Positions 35,940 through 44,853 of a stretch of DNA of 64,000 bases are shown piece by piece; positions within the stretch are counted from its first letter, which is position 1, and every line of letters begins with the position of its first letter. The translations under genes were made by a program, and so were the position numbers. The notes under the pieces are model-generated. The model was not told the origin of the DNA. It was given only the letters and a program-made list of their open reading frames with translations, and searched no databases. The stretch is from the NCBI RefSeq assembly GCF_030944625.1, contig NZ_JAUSXY010000001.1, forward strand, positions 2,232,001 through 2,296,000, given 5' to 3'. This stretch comes from Arthrobacter sp. SLBN-112 (lineage in GTDB: Bacteria; Actinomycetota; Actinomycetes; Actinomycetales; Micrococcaceae).

Positions 35940-36842
35940 TTAGTAGTTCTCTACCTTGGGCTGTTCGACCTTCGTGCCCGACTGGCCCAGCGTCTGGTCG
36001 TAGATCTTCTGCCACACAGAGTTACCGTCGGTGAACGTCTTGTTCATGAACTGACGCAGTGCGGTATCGCCCTTCTTCAGGCCGACGCCGTACTTTTCAG
36101 TGGTGAACGGCTGGCCGACAACCTTCAGGCTGTCCGGTTCCTGGGCAGCGTAGCCGAGCAGGATGGCCTGGTCGGTGGTTACCGCGTCAACCTGGCCGCT
36201 CTTGAGTGCCTCGACGCACTGCGAGTAGGTGTCAAACTCAGTGGTCTTGGTGTCCGGGAAGTTTGCCTTGATGTTCTGGATCGGAGTGGAACCCGTGGCC
36301 GAGCAGACATTCTTGCCCGAGAGGTCCTTCTCGCTGTTGATGCTGGAGTTGTCCTTCTTCACCAACAGGCCCTGCCCGGTGACGAAGTAGGGACCAGCGA
36401 AGTCGATCAGCTGCTTGCGCTTGTCCGTGATGGAGTAGGTGCCGACGTAGTAGTCGATGTCGCCGTTGGTGATGGCGGACTCGCGGTTGGCAGACGGGAT
36501 CGGCTTGAATTCGATCTTGTCCTTGCTGACGCCCAGGGATGCAGCGATCCACTTGGCGATTTCGATGTCGAAGCCGGTGTACTCACCGGTCGCTGCGTCC
36601 TTGAAGCCGAGGCCGGGCTGGTCCTGCTTGACGCCGATGCGGACCTTGCCGCTGGACTTGATGGCGTCATAGGTGGGGCTGCCCGTCAGGGTGACGTTGT
36701 CAGCAACCTTGTACGGAGCCTCGTCCGAGCCGGAGGGAGCCGTGCCGCCGCCTCCGGAACCACCACAGGCGCTGAGGGAAAGAGCCAGCGCCGCGGTTGC
36801 CGCTACAAACAGTGGCTTCTTCCGGGTAAAGAAGTTCTTCAT
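35940..36842 (-). CDS. gluB: Glutamate-type ABC transporter substrate-binding lipoprotein
   Basis: 300 aa. Signal peptide with lipobox LSLSAC (Cys26), then the SBP_bac_3 domain: VRIGVKQDQPGLGFKDAATG, GFDIEIAKWIAASLGV, IDFAGPYFVTGQGLLV. The class binds polar amino acids; similarity to GluB is judged from sequence style and operon order. 57 bp downstream of the ATPase gene. Confidence 0.9.
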   Translation of the reverse strand: MKNFFTRKKPLFVAATAALALSLSACGGSGGGGTAPSGSDEAPYKVADNVTLTGSPTYDAIKSSGKVRIGVKQDQPGLGFKDAATGEYTGFDIEIAKWIAASLGVSKDKIEFKPIPSANRESAITNGDIDYYVGTYSITDKRKQLIDFAGPYFVTGQGLLVKKDNSSINSEKDLSGKNVCSATGSTPIQNIKANFPDTKTTEFDTYSQCVEALKSGQVDAVTTDQAILLGYAAQEPDSLKVVGQPFTTEKYGVGLKKGDTALRQFMNKTFTDGNSVWQKIYDQTLGQSGTKVEQPKVENY

Positions 36843-36899
36843 CAGATACCTTTCATTGGTCGGCCGCCCGCAGCGGCCGGAGGGGTGCGGTGTGTGTGC

Positions 36900-37655
36900 T
36901 TAGTGGGTGAGGAGCTTGGACAGGAAGTCCTTGGCGCGGTCGCTCTTCGGGTTGGTGAAGAACTCCTCCGGCGACTCGTCTTCGACGATCTGGCCGTCGG
37001 CCATGAAAACCACTCGGTCTGCAGCCTTGCGGGCAAAGCCCATCTCGTGGGTGACCACGATCATGGTCATGCCTTCTTTGGCCAGCTGCACCATGACGTC
37101 CAGGACCTCGTTGATCATTTCGGGGTCGAGCGCGGAGGTCGGCTCGTCGAAAAGCATGACCTTTGGCTTCATTGCCAAGGCGCGGGCAATAGCAACGCGC
37201 TGCTGCTGGCCGCCGGAGAGCTGGGCCGGAAGCTTGGGTGCCTGCTGGCCGACGCCGACGCGCTCCAGCAAGGCCATGGCCTCTTTTTCAGCCGCCGCCT
37301 TCGACGCCCCCTTGACCTTGATGGGTCCAAGCGTGACGTTTTCAAGGATGGTCTTGTGCGCGAACAGGTTGAAGGACTGGAAAACCATTCCGACGTCGGC
37401 GCGGAGCTTGGCCAGCTCCTTGCCTTCTTCCGGCAGGACCTTCCCGTCGATGCTGATGGTTCCGCCCTCGATGGTCTCCAGGCGGTTGATCGCCCGGCAG
37501 AGGGTGGACTTACCGGAGCCCGAGGGTCCGATGACCACAACAACCTCGCCCTTGCGGACCTGGAGGTTGATGTCCTTCAGAACGTGCAGCTGGCCGTAAT
37601 GCTTATTAACGGCGTTCAGGGAGACGAGAGCATCGCCGGGCACATGAGTAGTCAT
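36900..37655 (-). CDS. gluA: Amino-acid ABC transporter ATP-binding protein (GluA type)
   Basis: 251 aa from the ATG at 37655 ([16 protein letters not shown]); a longer ORF starts at 37676. Walker [11 protein letters not shown]-loop FQSFNLF, signature LSGGQQQRV, Walker [13 protein letters not shown] and switch His in VTHEMGFA. First gene of the operon, with the permease and receptor genes following on the minus strand. Confidence 0.93.
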   Translation of the reverse strand: MTTHVPGDALVSLNAVNKHYGQLHVLKDINLQVRKGEVVVVIGPSGSGKSTLCRAINRLETIEGGTISIDGKVLPEEGKELAKLRADVGMVFQSFNLFAHKTILENVTLGPIKVKGASKAAAEKEAMALLERVGVGQQAPKLPAQLSGGQQQRVAIARALAMKPKVMLFDEPTSALDPEMINEVLDVMVQLAKEGMTMIVVTHEMGFARKAADRVVFMADGQIVEDESPEEFFTNPKSDRAKDFLSKLLTH

Positions 37656-37759
37656 AGGAAAGAATCTAGCGAACAACGGTGGGTTATGACGCCAATCACC
37701 CCAAGTTCATGCCGATCGTGATTCAAGAGATACCTGGAGTTGGAGGTTAGCCTAGGGGA

Positions 37760-38542
37760 ATGAGTACCAACGCAGATCCGGCCAAGACTTCCCAGCCACG
37801 CCGCAAGGGGCCCCTTGAGCTGCGCCGCAAGCAGGCCGCCGTGGAAATGTCTGACCAGCATCTGCTCGATACCAAGGGCCCCGGCCAGTTCGTCCACACC
37901 GACCCCTGGCGGGTCCTGCGGATCCAGAGCGAATTCGTCGAAGGATTCGGTGCGCTGGCGGACATCGGAAAGGCTGTCAGCGTTTTTGGTTCGGCCCGGA
38001 CCAAGCCCGGCAGCAAGTACTACGAAATGGGCGTGGAAGTGGGGCGCAAGCTCGCCGAGGCCGGCGTCGCGGTCATTACCGGCGGCGGACCGGGGTCCAT
38101 GGAGGCGGCCAACCGGGGCACGGTGGAAGGCAACGGCGTATCGGTGGGCCTGGGCATCGAGCTGCCCTTCGAGCAGGGCCTGAACCAGTGGGTGGACCTG
38201 GGGATCAACTTCCGTTACTTCTTTGCCCGCAAGACCATGTTCGTCAAATACGCGCAGGGCTTTATTGTGCTGCCGGGCGGCCTGGGCACCCTTGATGAGC
38301 TGTTCGAGGCCATGGTCCTGGTCCAGACGCGGAAGGTGACGTCCTTCCCGATCGTGCTCCTGGGCGTGGAGTTCTGGGGGCCCATGATCGAATGGATCCG
38401 GGGCACCCTGGTGGCCGAAGGAATGGTCTCGGAGAAGGACCTGGACCTCATCCAGCTCGTTGACGATCCCGCGGAAGCGGTGGACCGGGTGCTTCACGTC
38501 GCCGTGACCCCGTCGCTGAGCGGGGAGCAGCGGCCGGAGTAG
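37760..38542 (+). CDS. LOG family protein (TIGR00730)
   Basis: 260 aa. Contains the two LOG hallmarks GGGPGSMEAANRG and PGGLGTLDE, the nucleotide-binding and catalytic segments of cytokinin-activating phosphoribohydrolases. The bacterial role is likely cleavage of nucleoside 5'-monophosphates to base and ribose-5-phosphate. Corresponds in position to Rv1205. Divergent from gluA. Confidence 0.92.
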   Translation: MSTNADPAKTSQPRRKGPLELRRKQAAVEMSDQHLLDTKGPGQFVHTDPWRVLRIQSEFVEGFGALADIGKAVSVFGSARTKPGSKYYEMGVEVGRKLAEAGVAVITGGGPGSMEAANRGTVEGNGVSVGLGIELPFEQGLNQWVDLGINFRYFFARKTMFVKYAQGFIVLPGGLGTLDELFEAMVLVQTRKVTSFPIVLLGVEFWGPMIEWIRGTLVAEGMVSEKDLDLIQLVDDPAEAVDRVLHVAVTPSLSGEQRPE

Positions 38543-38618
38543 CCCCGGGTCCGCGCTCAGGTGCGGTTCCGCGCTGAGGGCCAAGGGACAGGGGCCATGG
38601 ATCTGGCACGATGGGACA

Positions 38619-39119
38619 GTGAGTTTCTTTCTGGTTTTCCTCGCTGTCATCCTGGTGGCAGCGGTCCTGTGGGCCGGCCTGGGCCGGCGCTCCCGCGGTA
38701 GCGGCGGTGCCGGGCTGCCCTCATTGCTGGGCGGCGGCCTCGAAGATCCGCCCGCAAACCTCCCGCCCGTGCTGCTGCCCGCGCACGCCGGGCCGGAGGA
38801 TGTGAACCAGCTGCGGTTCTCGCTCGGCCTGCGCGGCTACCGGATGGACCAGGTGGACCAGGTCCTGGAGGACCTGCGGGACCAACTTGCCGTCAGGAAC
38901 CGGGAAGTGGCGGAGCTCCGCAGCCGGCTGGCCGCGATGGAACAAGGCGTCCCGGACCAGGATTCCGACGACGGCACGCAGGATTCCGACGACGGCACGC
39001 AGGATTCCGACGTAGGCCCGGGCACCCCCGCGGACCCGGCACGGATTGACCCGGGCGCCGCCACCGGAGGCGCCGCGGAAGCCCACGGCACCGCCGTGCC
39101 GGGGGCGGGCGGCCTGTGA
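38619..39119 (+). CDS. DivIVA-domain membrane protein with internal tandem repeat
   Basis: 166 aa, GTG start. One N-terminal TM helix (residues 2-20), then a short DivIVA-type module (LRFSLGLRGYRMDQVDQVLEDL) with a coiled coil to about residue 110, then an acidic tail of QDSDDGT repeats encoded by a 21-bp tandem repeat. Equivalent by position and type to the small DivIVA-like Rv1209. A role at membrane curvature or in growth/septation is plausible but unproven. Overlaps the next gene by 4 bp (GTGA). Confidence 0.8.
   Translation: MSFFLVFLAVILVAAVLWAGLGRRSRGSGGAGLPSLLGGGLEDPPANLPPVLLPAHAGPEDVNQLRFSLGLRGYRMDQVDQVLEDLRDQLAVRNREVAELRSRLAAMEQGVPDQDSDDGTQDSDDGTQDSDVGPGTPADPARIDPGAATGGAAEAHGTAVPGAGGL
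38958..39012 (+). repeat. 21-bp tandem repeat, about 2.6 units, in the DivIVA-like gene
   Basis: Two identical units begin at 38958 and 38979, and a 13-bp partial third unit at 39000. The unit starts CAGGATTCCGACGACGGCACG and encodes QDSDDGT. Multiple of three, so copy-number changes keep the frame. Confidence 0.9.
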
Positions 39120-40384
39120 GCACGGTGGCCCGCCGCAGCCCGATGGCGTCTGCCAACGACACGGTCCACCGGGCTGCTTCCGCCGTCCGCGGCTGGCCAT
39201 GGTGGATCCAAACCACTGTCCTGTATGCCGCCAGCCGCGTGGTGTCGGCGTGCATCTTCATGGCCGCGGCGCTCCACCAGGGCGTCAACCCCTGGTTCCC
39301 GCCGAAGCCGGACTACTGGAACTTCATCAACATCTGGGATGCCCGCTGGTATGCCCAGGTCATCGCCAACGGCTACCCTTCCGTCCTTCCCACGGACGCT
39401 GCCGGAAACGTGCAGGAAAACACATGGGCTTTCTACCCGCTCTTTCCCGCCCTGGCCGGTGGCCTCAGCAGACTCACCGGCCTGAATCCGGCCGCCTCGC
39501 TCACCCTGATCGCCATGCTGGCCGGCTGGGGAGCCGCGCTGCTGGCCTACGTCCTCTTCCGGCAGAAGGCCGACCACGGCCAGGCCATGTGGGGCGTTGC
39601 GTTCTTTTCCACCTTCCCGGTATCGGCCGTGCTGCAGGTGCCGTACGCCGAACCGTTGTCCCTCCTGCTGCTCGCATGGGCCCTGCTCCTGGTGCTGCGC
39701 CGCCAGTACCTGTGGGCCATCCCTGTGGTGTTCCTGCTGTGCCTGTCCAGGCCTGTGGGCGTTCCCTTCGCGGCGATGGCAGGCCTGCTGCTGGTCTTCC
39801 GCGCAGTTGCCTTTGTCCGGGGCGGGCGACGGCGCGGTACCGTCCGGGCTGCGGATGAAGAAGCCCATTCGGTCCTGGACCTGGCGGCACTGACCGGACT
39901 CACCGCCGTCGCCGGTATATCAGCGCTGGTCTGGCCTGCGGCAGCGTGGGCCGCGACGGGCGACCCGCAGGCCTACACCAAGACCGAAACCGTGTGGCGG
40001 GGGCAGGACCTGGTGCCGTTCAAGCCATGGTTCGATACCGGCGTCGAACTTTTCGGGCCCGTCCTGGGCCTGCTGGCCCCGGTGGTTTTCGTGGCGCTGT
40101 TCGCCGGGATGCTGTTCCTTCCCCCGGTGGTGCGGCTCGGTACTGAACTCCGTCTTTGGTGTGCCTGCTACATGGGATACCTGCTGATGTTCCTCCACCC
40201 GCAGACCAGTACCTTCAGGATGCTCCTGCCACTGTTTCCACTGGCCTTGGGAGCTGTCTTCCTGTCCCGGTCCAGGGCCTACCGCGGAACCGTGGTGGTC
40301 ATGTTCCTGCTGCTGCAGGTCGTGTGGATCGTCTGGCTCTGGGCCTGGGCCCAGCTGCCGGGAGGGGGCGATTATCCGCCCTAG
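39116..40384 (+). CDS. Polytopic PIG-V/mannosyltransferase-like membrane protein
   Basis: 422 aa; GTG start overlapping the preceding stop. About ten membrane helices. Luminal-type loop motif WDARWYAQVIANGY near residues 75-90 and FYPLFPALAGG match GPI mannosyltransferase-like (PIG-V/DUF2029-type) GT-C enzymes, which use polyprenyl-phosphate sugars. Likely a cell-envelope glycosyltransferase; donor and acceptor unknown. Confidence 0.8.
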   Translation: MSTVARRSPMASANDTVHRAASAVRGWPWWIQTTVLYAASRVVSACIFMAAALHQGVNPWFPPKPDYWNFINIWDARWYAQVIANGYPSVLPTDAAGNVQENTWAFYPLFPALAGGLSRLTGLNPAASLTLIAMLAGWGAALLAYVLFRQKADHGQAMWGVAFFSTFPVSAVLQVPYAEPLSLLLLAWALLLVLRRQYLWAIPVVFLLCLSRPVGVPFAAMAGLLLVFRAVAFVRGGRRRGTVRAADEEAHSVLDLAALTGLTAVAGISALVWPAAAWAATGDPQAYTKTETVWRGQDLVPFKPWFDTGVELFGPVLGLLAPVVFVALFAGMLFLPPVVRLGTELRLWCACYMGYLLMFLHPQTSTFRMLLPLFPLALGAVFLSRSRAYRGTVVVMFLLLQVVWIVWLWAWAQLPGGGDYPP

Positions 40385-40394
40385 CAATTGGGGC

Positions 40395-40433
40395 TTCCGC
40401 GCAGGTCAGGGCAGGAATACCAGGTGCGCGGAA
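40395..40433 (+). terminator. Hairpin after the PIG-V-like gene
   Basis: TTCCGCGCA (40395-40403) pairs with TGCGCGGAA (40425-40433), with additional inner pairing. Ten bases downstream of the stop. The rest of the 228-bp gap to the DUF3117 gene holds an AT-rich promoter-like GATAATGATAGG near 40470 and a strong RBS (GGAGGGG) near 40600. Confidence 0.55.
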
Positions 40434-40612
40434 ATGTCCATCGATTAGCTACGCGCGGGTAATTCCGCGATAATGATAGGTAAGCAAGGACACAAGCATC
40501 CAGAAAGTGCGCAGCCTTGGCGGCCACCACCCCGCCACAGCGGCCTGATCGACATGCGGACACAGCCCGCCCGGGCTGGTTAGTCCTGGAACAAAATGGA
40601 GGGGAATTCCTC

Positions 40613-40780
40613 ATGGCGGCTATGAAACCACGCACCGGCGACGGCCCAATGGAAGTCACCAAGGAGGGCCGCAGCCTGATCATGCGCGTCCCGCTCGAAG
40701 GCGGCGGGCGCCTCGTTGTCGAACTGAATGCTGCCGAGGCAGCCAACCTCAAGGAATGCCTGGTAGGCGTTACCGAATAG
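40613..40780 (+). CDS. DUF3117 domain small protein
   Basis: 55 aa from the ATG at 40613 (MAAMKPRTGDGPMEVTKEGR). It covers the entire DUF3117 family, a short, highly conserved actinobacterial protein of unknown function (Rv1211 position). RBS ATGGAGGGGAATTCCTC lies upstream. Own promoter and hairpin terminator; codon use suggests good expression. Confidence 0.9.
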   Translation: MAAMKPRTGDGPMEVTKEGRSLIMRVPLEGGGRLVVELNAAEAANLKECLVGVTE

Positions 40781-40787
40781 TCCTGCC

Positions 40788-40824
40788 GGACAGGGTCCGC
40801 GGCCTCGTGCTGCGGGCCCTGTCC
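40788..40824. terminator. Terminator between DUF3117 gene and O-methyltransferase
   Basis: GGACAGGGTCCGCG pairs with TGCGGGCCCTGTCC (one wobble), 8 bp after the stop codon and before a convergent gene. Confidence 0.75.
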
Positions 40825-40834
40825 TGTTTCCGGA

Positions 40835-41467
40835 CTATTTCTTGACGGCCACCAGCAGGCCGTCGCCGGTGGGAAGCATCGCCGAAGCAAGCCGGTCGTC
40901 GTCGCGGATGGCCCGGCCCACCTGGCGCAGCACCACGGTGGTGGCCTCGCGGCCGGCCGGATTGGCCACCTTGTCCTTGTCCAGGGCGTCATTGATGATC
41001 AGCAGGCCCGACCTCTTGAGGAGGCGGATGGCCTGCTCCACGTAGCCGGGCAGTCCGGGCTTGTCCGCGTCGATGAAGACCAGGTCATAGGCGCCGTCGG
41101 TGAGGCGCGGCAGGACATCGCCCGCACGGCCGGAGATGGTGCGCGTGCGGTTGGCGGGACTGCCGGACTCGGCGAACGCTTCGCGGGCGGCCCTCAGGTG
41201 TTCGACGTCAACGTCAATGGTGGTCAGGACGGCGTGCGGACCAAGGCCCCGCAGAAGACAGACGCCGGAGACGCCGGCGCCGGTGCCGATCTCGACGGCG
41301 GTCTGGGCTTTCGACGCCGCCGCCAGGACGGTGAGGGCGGCGCCCACACCGGGGCTGATGGCGCCGACGCCTAATTCGAATGAGCGTTCCCGGGCCCGAA
41401 GCATGACCTCATCCTCAGCGGGCAGATCTTCTGCATAGGACCAGCTGCTGGACTTGTCGGCGCTCAT
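40835..41467 (-). CDS. SAM-dependent O-methyltransferase (class I, type 3)
   Basis: 210 aa. SAM-binding motif VEIGTGAGVSGVCLL, acidic residue in TTIDVDVEHL, metal-dependent catechol-OMT features (FIDADKPG, LIINDALDKDKV). Methyl acceptor unknown. Divergent from sigE, exactly as Rv1220c is from sigE in M. tuberculosis. Confidence 0.9.
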   Translation of the reverse strand: MSADKSSSWSYAEDLPAEDEVMLRARERSFELGVGAISPGVGAALTVLAAASKAQTAVEIGTGAGVSGVCLLRGLGPHAVLTTIDVDVEHLRAAREAFAESGSPANRTRTISGRAGDVLPRLTDGAYDLVFIDADKPGLPGYVEQAIRLLKRSGLLIINDALDKDKVANPAGREATTVVLRQVGRAIRDDDRLASAMLPTGDGLLVAVKK

Positions 41468-41696
41468 GAATTATCGCTTTCTGGGCGTGAAGGGGGAGTG
41501 TCCCCTTTAGCCTACTGTGTCCGGCACTCCCGGCCGGGGAAGGAACTGTTGCGCCGAAGGCTGAAGTTCCCAAGCGGTCAGGAAATTCCCAGCCAAGTTT
41601 GACATGATTAGTATCCGCTCATCCAAAAGGTGACCGGCGCCGAATCAGAGATGTCAACAGTATCCGGGCGTTAGCATTCCACGAGGGGAGTGGACG

Positions 41697-42311
41697 ATGT
41701 CATCTTCAGTAGTGGCACCTGTCCCTGCAGTCAACAATCCCGATGATGAGTGGGTCCGTCCCACCTGGGAAGAAGTGGTCACCAATCACTCCGCGAAGGT
41801 CTACCGGCTGGCCTACCGCCTGACCGGGAACAAGTTCGACGCCGAGGACCTCACCCAGGAGGTGTTCGTCCGTGTCTTCCGCTCGCTGGAAAACTTCAAG
41901 CCGGGCACCCTTGACGGCTGGCTGCACCGCATCACCACCAACCTGTTCCTCGACCAGGCGCGCCGGAAGACGCGCATCCGCTTCGACGCCTTGGCAGAAG
42001 ATGCGGAGTCCCGGCTGCCTGGCCGCGAGCCCGGCCCCGAGCAGAGCTTCGAGCTGAACAACCTGGACCTCGATGTCCAGGCGGCCCTGGAGGAACTCCC
42101 GCCGGACTTCCGTGCCGCCGTCGTCCTGTGCGACCTCGAAGGCCTGTCCTACGACGAGGTGGCCGAGGCGCTCGGCGTCAAGCTCGGCACCGTCCGTTCC
42201 CGTATCCACCGCGGCAGGACCATGCTCCGGGAAAAGCTGGCACACCGTGACCCGCGCCCGCAGCAGGGCCGCCGCAAGCTCTCCATGCCGCGCATCGCGG
42301 GCATCCTCTGA
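41697..42311 (+). CDS. sigE: ECF sigma factor SigE
   Basis: 204 aa. Region 2 (KVYRLAYRLTGNKFDAEDLTQEVFVRVFR) and region 4 (PPDFRAAVVLCDLEGLSYDEVAEALGVKLGTVRSRIHRGR) are both complete. A group-IV sigma responding to envelope stress. It is followed 7 bp later by its probable zinc-binding anti-sigma factor. The 229-bp upstream gap probably contains its autoregulated promoter, which I could not define. Confidence 0.93.
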   Translation: MSSSVVAPVPAVNNPDDEWVRPTWEEVVTNHSAKVYRLAYRLTGNKFDAEDLTQEVFVRVFRSLENFKPGTLDGWLHRITTNLFLDQARRKTRIRFDALAEDAESRLPGREPGPEQSFELNNLDLDVQAALEELPPDFRAAVVLCDLEGLSYDEVAEALGVKLGTVRSRIHRGRTMLREKLAHRDPRPQQGRRKLSMPRIAGIL

Positions 42312-42318
42312 ACGGCGC

Positions 42319-43155
42319 ATGAGGTCCCGGATTCCTTTCGGCGGCAAGCACCAGCGCTCCGGCAGCCACCTTGAGGCGTGCCAGGAGTGCGCTGCCACTG
42401 TCCGCCGGGAACGGCAATACCTTGAGCGCCTCCGGCAGGCGCCCGTCCCCCCGGCCAGCCAGGACCTGACGGCACGGCTGCTGTCGCGCACCCACGAACT
42501 CGCGGCGCAGCCGGAGCCGCCCGTGAGCCACGGCGGAAGCCGGATGGCCGCCCGTGCCCTGGCCTTCACCGCAGGAGGGACCATGGCAGCGGCCGGTGTG
42601 CTGGCTGTGGGGGCCTTCACCGCCGCCGGAGATCCGGTGGCGGGCAAAACGTCCGGAACGGAAGCTGCGTTCTCGCACGTCTCGTCGCAGACCCCGGCTG
42701 ACGGCCGTCCGCTGGATTCTGCGCAACTTGCCTCGCTGCGTGCCGAAGGCTGGGCCTGCCCGGACCTGCAGGCCCTGGGATTCCACCTCGAAGCCGCAAA
42801 GGCGCTGCTGGTCGAAGGCCAGCCGGCGGTGGAACTGCGCCTCACCGACGGCGCCCATCACGCCACCGTCACCGAACAGCACCCCGCCAGCCAGGGCGCC
42901 GGCCAGTCGCCGGCGTGGGCCACCTCCCCGGCGTCCGCAACCTACCGGACGGCCGGCCTCTCCATCACTTACCGCTCGGACCTGCCCGCCGGGCAGGCCG
43001 ACGACGCCCTTCCACTACTGAAACATATGGCCGACGCCGCCGCCGAGGGTGTTGCGGCGGCCGTTCCCGAGCCGTCCGCAGGGGAGCCCGGGGAACCGCT
43101 GGAGTCACGGCTGGAGCGCGGAATCAACAAGATCGCAGCGCTGTTCACCCCGTGA
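42319..43155 (+). CDS. Membrane-anchored ZAS-type anti-sigma factor
   Basis: 278 aa from the ATG at 42319. A short N-terminal zinc-binding signature (HLEACQECA, HxxxCxxC) in a ZAS-like domain is followed by a TM helix near residues 82-103 and an extracytoplasmic domain of about 170 residues. Position directly after sigE makes it the cognate RseA-type regulator. M. tuberculosis RseA is shorter and soluble; here the receptor domain is outside. Function inferred from position and motif. Confidence 0.8.
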   Translation: MRSRIPFGGKHQRSGSHLEACQECAATVRRERQYLERLRQAPVPPASQDLTARLLSRTHELAAQPEPPVSHGGSRMAARALAFTAGGTMAAAGVLAVGAFTAAGDPVAGKTSGTEAAFSHVSSQTPADGRPLDSAQLASLRAEGWACPDLQALGFHLEAAKALLVEGQPAVELRLTDGAHHATVTEQHPASQGAGQSPAWATSPASATYRTAGLSITYRSDLPAGQADDALPLLKHMADAAAEGVAAAVPEPSAGEPGEPLESRLERGINKIAALFTP

Positions 43156-43224
43156 TGCGGCCTGTTTCCCCGTCCGCCGGACGGGAATCGTCACTGGCAG
43201 CCCGGAGAGGGTAATCTTCCTAAA

Positions 43225-43629
43225 GTGTTTGGTATCAACGGCCCGGAATTCATTATTCTGCTGATCATCGGTGTTCTCGTGATCGGCCCCCAACGGCTGC
43301 CCGAATATACCCAGAAGCTGGCAAACCTGGTCAAGGAAGTCCGCCGGATGGCCTCCGGAGCCCGGGAACAGATCAAGGAAGAAGTGGGCATCGACATCGA
43401 CGATGTCGACTGGAAGAAGTACGATCCCCGCCAGTACGATCCCCGCCGCATCATCAAGGAAGCACTGTTCGACGACGACACCAAGCCCGTCAGCGCCGGT
43501 GCACCGGCGGCGGTGGCCGCGGTTTCCGGGGCGGCAGCCGTGGCAGGCCCGGCGCCCGAGCGGCCCGAACGGATCGTGGAGCGGCTCGCCCCGGGCGAAA
43601 CCGCACCGTACGACACCGAAGCCACCTAG
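43225..43629 (+). CDS. tatB: Sec-independent translocase subunit TatB
   Basis: 134 aa, GTG start. Single TM helix (EFIILLIIGVLVIGP), the Gly-Pro hinge, an amphipathic helix (YTQKLANLVKEVRRM) and an Ala/Pro-rich tail. Two YDPR units (QYDPRR/KYDPRQ) form a small internal repeat. TatB binds twin-arginine signal peptides with TatC. In mycobacteria it follows sigE-rseA-htrA; htrA is absent here. Confidence 0.93.
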   Translation: MFGINGPEFIILLIIGVLVIGPQRLPEYTQKLANLVKEVRRMASGAREQIKEEVGIDIDDVDWKKYDPRQYDPRRIIKEALFDDDTKPVSAGAPAAVAAVSGAAAVAGPAPERPERIVERLAPGETAPYDTEAT

Positions 43630-43638
43630 GACGCCCGC

Positions 43639-44796
43639 TCAGCGCGGCTGAAGGCCCAACTTCATCCCGGCCAGGCCCCGAGGTTTGGCGGCAAGCTGCG
43701 CCGCAATACCGGCCAGCGCTCCACCTGCCGCGGAATCGGGCTTGCCGAGCACGATAGGTACCCCGGCGTCGCCGCCTTCGCGGAGCTGGATGTCCAGCGG
43801 AATTTGGCCCAGCAAAGGCACCGGCACGCCGAGCGTGGCGCTGAGCCGCTCGGTGAGGACCGTTCCGCCGCCGCTTCCAAAGAGTTCCATCCGGCCGCCG
43901 TCGGGCATGTCGAGGTACGACATGTTCTCAATGACCCCCGCGATCTTCTGGCCCGTCTGGGTTGCGATCGCGCCGGCGCGTTCGGCCACATCGGCCGCCG
44001 CCGCCTGGGGCGTGGTGACCACCAGGATCTCGGCCTTGGGCAGCAACTGGGCCACCGAGATGGCGATGTCGCCGGTCCCCGGGGGAAGGTCCAGGAACAG
44101 GGCGTCAAGGTCGCCGAAGTAGACATCGGTGAGGAACTGTTCCAGCGCGCGGTGCAGCATGGGTCCCCGCCAGGCCACGGGCTGGTTGCCGGTGACGAAC
44201 ATGCCGATGGAGATGACCTTCACGCCGTAGGCAACAGGGGGAAGGATCATGTCATCCACCTGTGTGGGGGCCTGGGTGATGCCCATCAGCGCCGGAACAG
44301 AGAAACCGTAGACGTCGGCGTCCACGATGCCCACACGCAGGCCCTGGGCGGCCAAGGCGGTGGCCAGGTTGACGGTGACCGAGGATTTTCCCACCCCGCC
44401 TTTGCCGCTGGCCACCGCGTAGACCTTGGTCAGCGAATCCGGCTGGTTGAACGGGATGGCCCGTGCGCCGCCGGGGCCGCGCAGCTTTTCCTTCAGGGCG
44501 TCCCGCTGGGCCTGGTCCATGACCTTGAGTTCGACGTCGACGGCGGTGACGCCGGGCACGGCGAAGAGGGCCTTGCGGGAATCAGCGGTGATCGTGTCCC
44601 GCAGCGGGCAACCCGCGATGGTGAGCAGGACTGCCACGGTGACCCTGCCGTCGTCGGACACCTGGACGGAGTCCACCATGCCCAGCTCGGTGATGGGGCG
44701 GCGGAGCTCAGGATCGATGACCGTTGCCAGGGCGTTGTTGACGTCCTGGAGCAGCGGGGAGTTGCTGGCTGGTGGCGGATCCATGGGGGCGCTCAC
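43639..44796 (-). CDS. mrp: Mrp/NBP35-type P-loop ATPase, Fe-S carrier
   Basis: 385 aa. N-terminal MIP18/DUF59-like domain (residues 15-100), then ParA-like ATPase with deviant Walker A VASGKGGVGKSSVT. Probable scaffold or carrier for Fe-S clusters. The start may be the GTG at 44796 or the ATG at 44784. Convergent with tatB, 9 bp apart, as in the Rv1229c region. Confidence 0.92.
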   Translation of the reverse strand: MSAPMDPPPASNSPLLQDVNNALATVIDPELRRPITELGMVDSVQVSDDGRVTVAVLLTIAGCPLRDTITADSRKALFAVPGVTAVDVELKVMDQAQRDALKEKLRGPGGARAIPFNQPDSLTKVYAVASGKGGVGKSSVTVNLATALAAQGLRVGIVDADVYGFSVPALMGITQAPTQVDDMILPPVAYGVKVISIGMFVTGNQPVAWRGPMLHRALEQFLTDVYFGDLDALFLDLPPGTGDIAISVAQLLPKAEILVVTTPQAAAADVAERAGAIATQTGQKIAGVIENMSYLDMPDGGRMELFGSGGGTVLTERLSATLGVPVPLLGQIPLDIQLREGGDAGVPIVLGKPDSAAGGALAGIAAQLAAKPRGLAGMKLGLQPR

Positions 44797-44853
44797 GGGA
44801 GTGGCCTCGGCTTTCGGGCTGGTGCGGCGGACGGCCGGCCGGTCACGGCCGGC

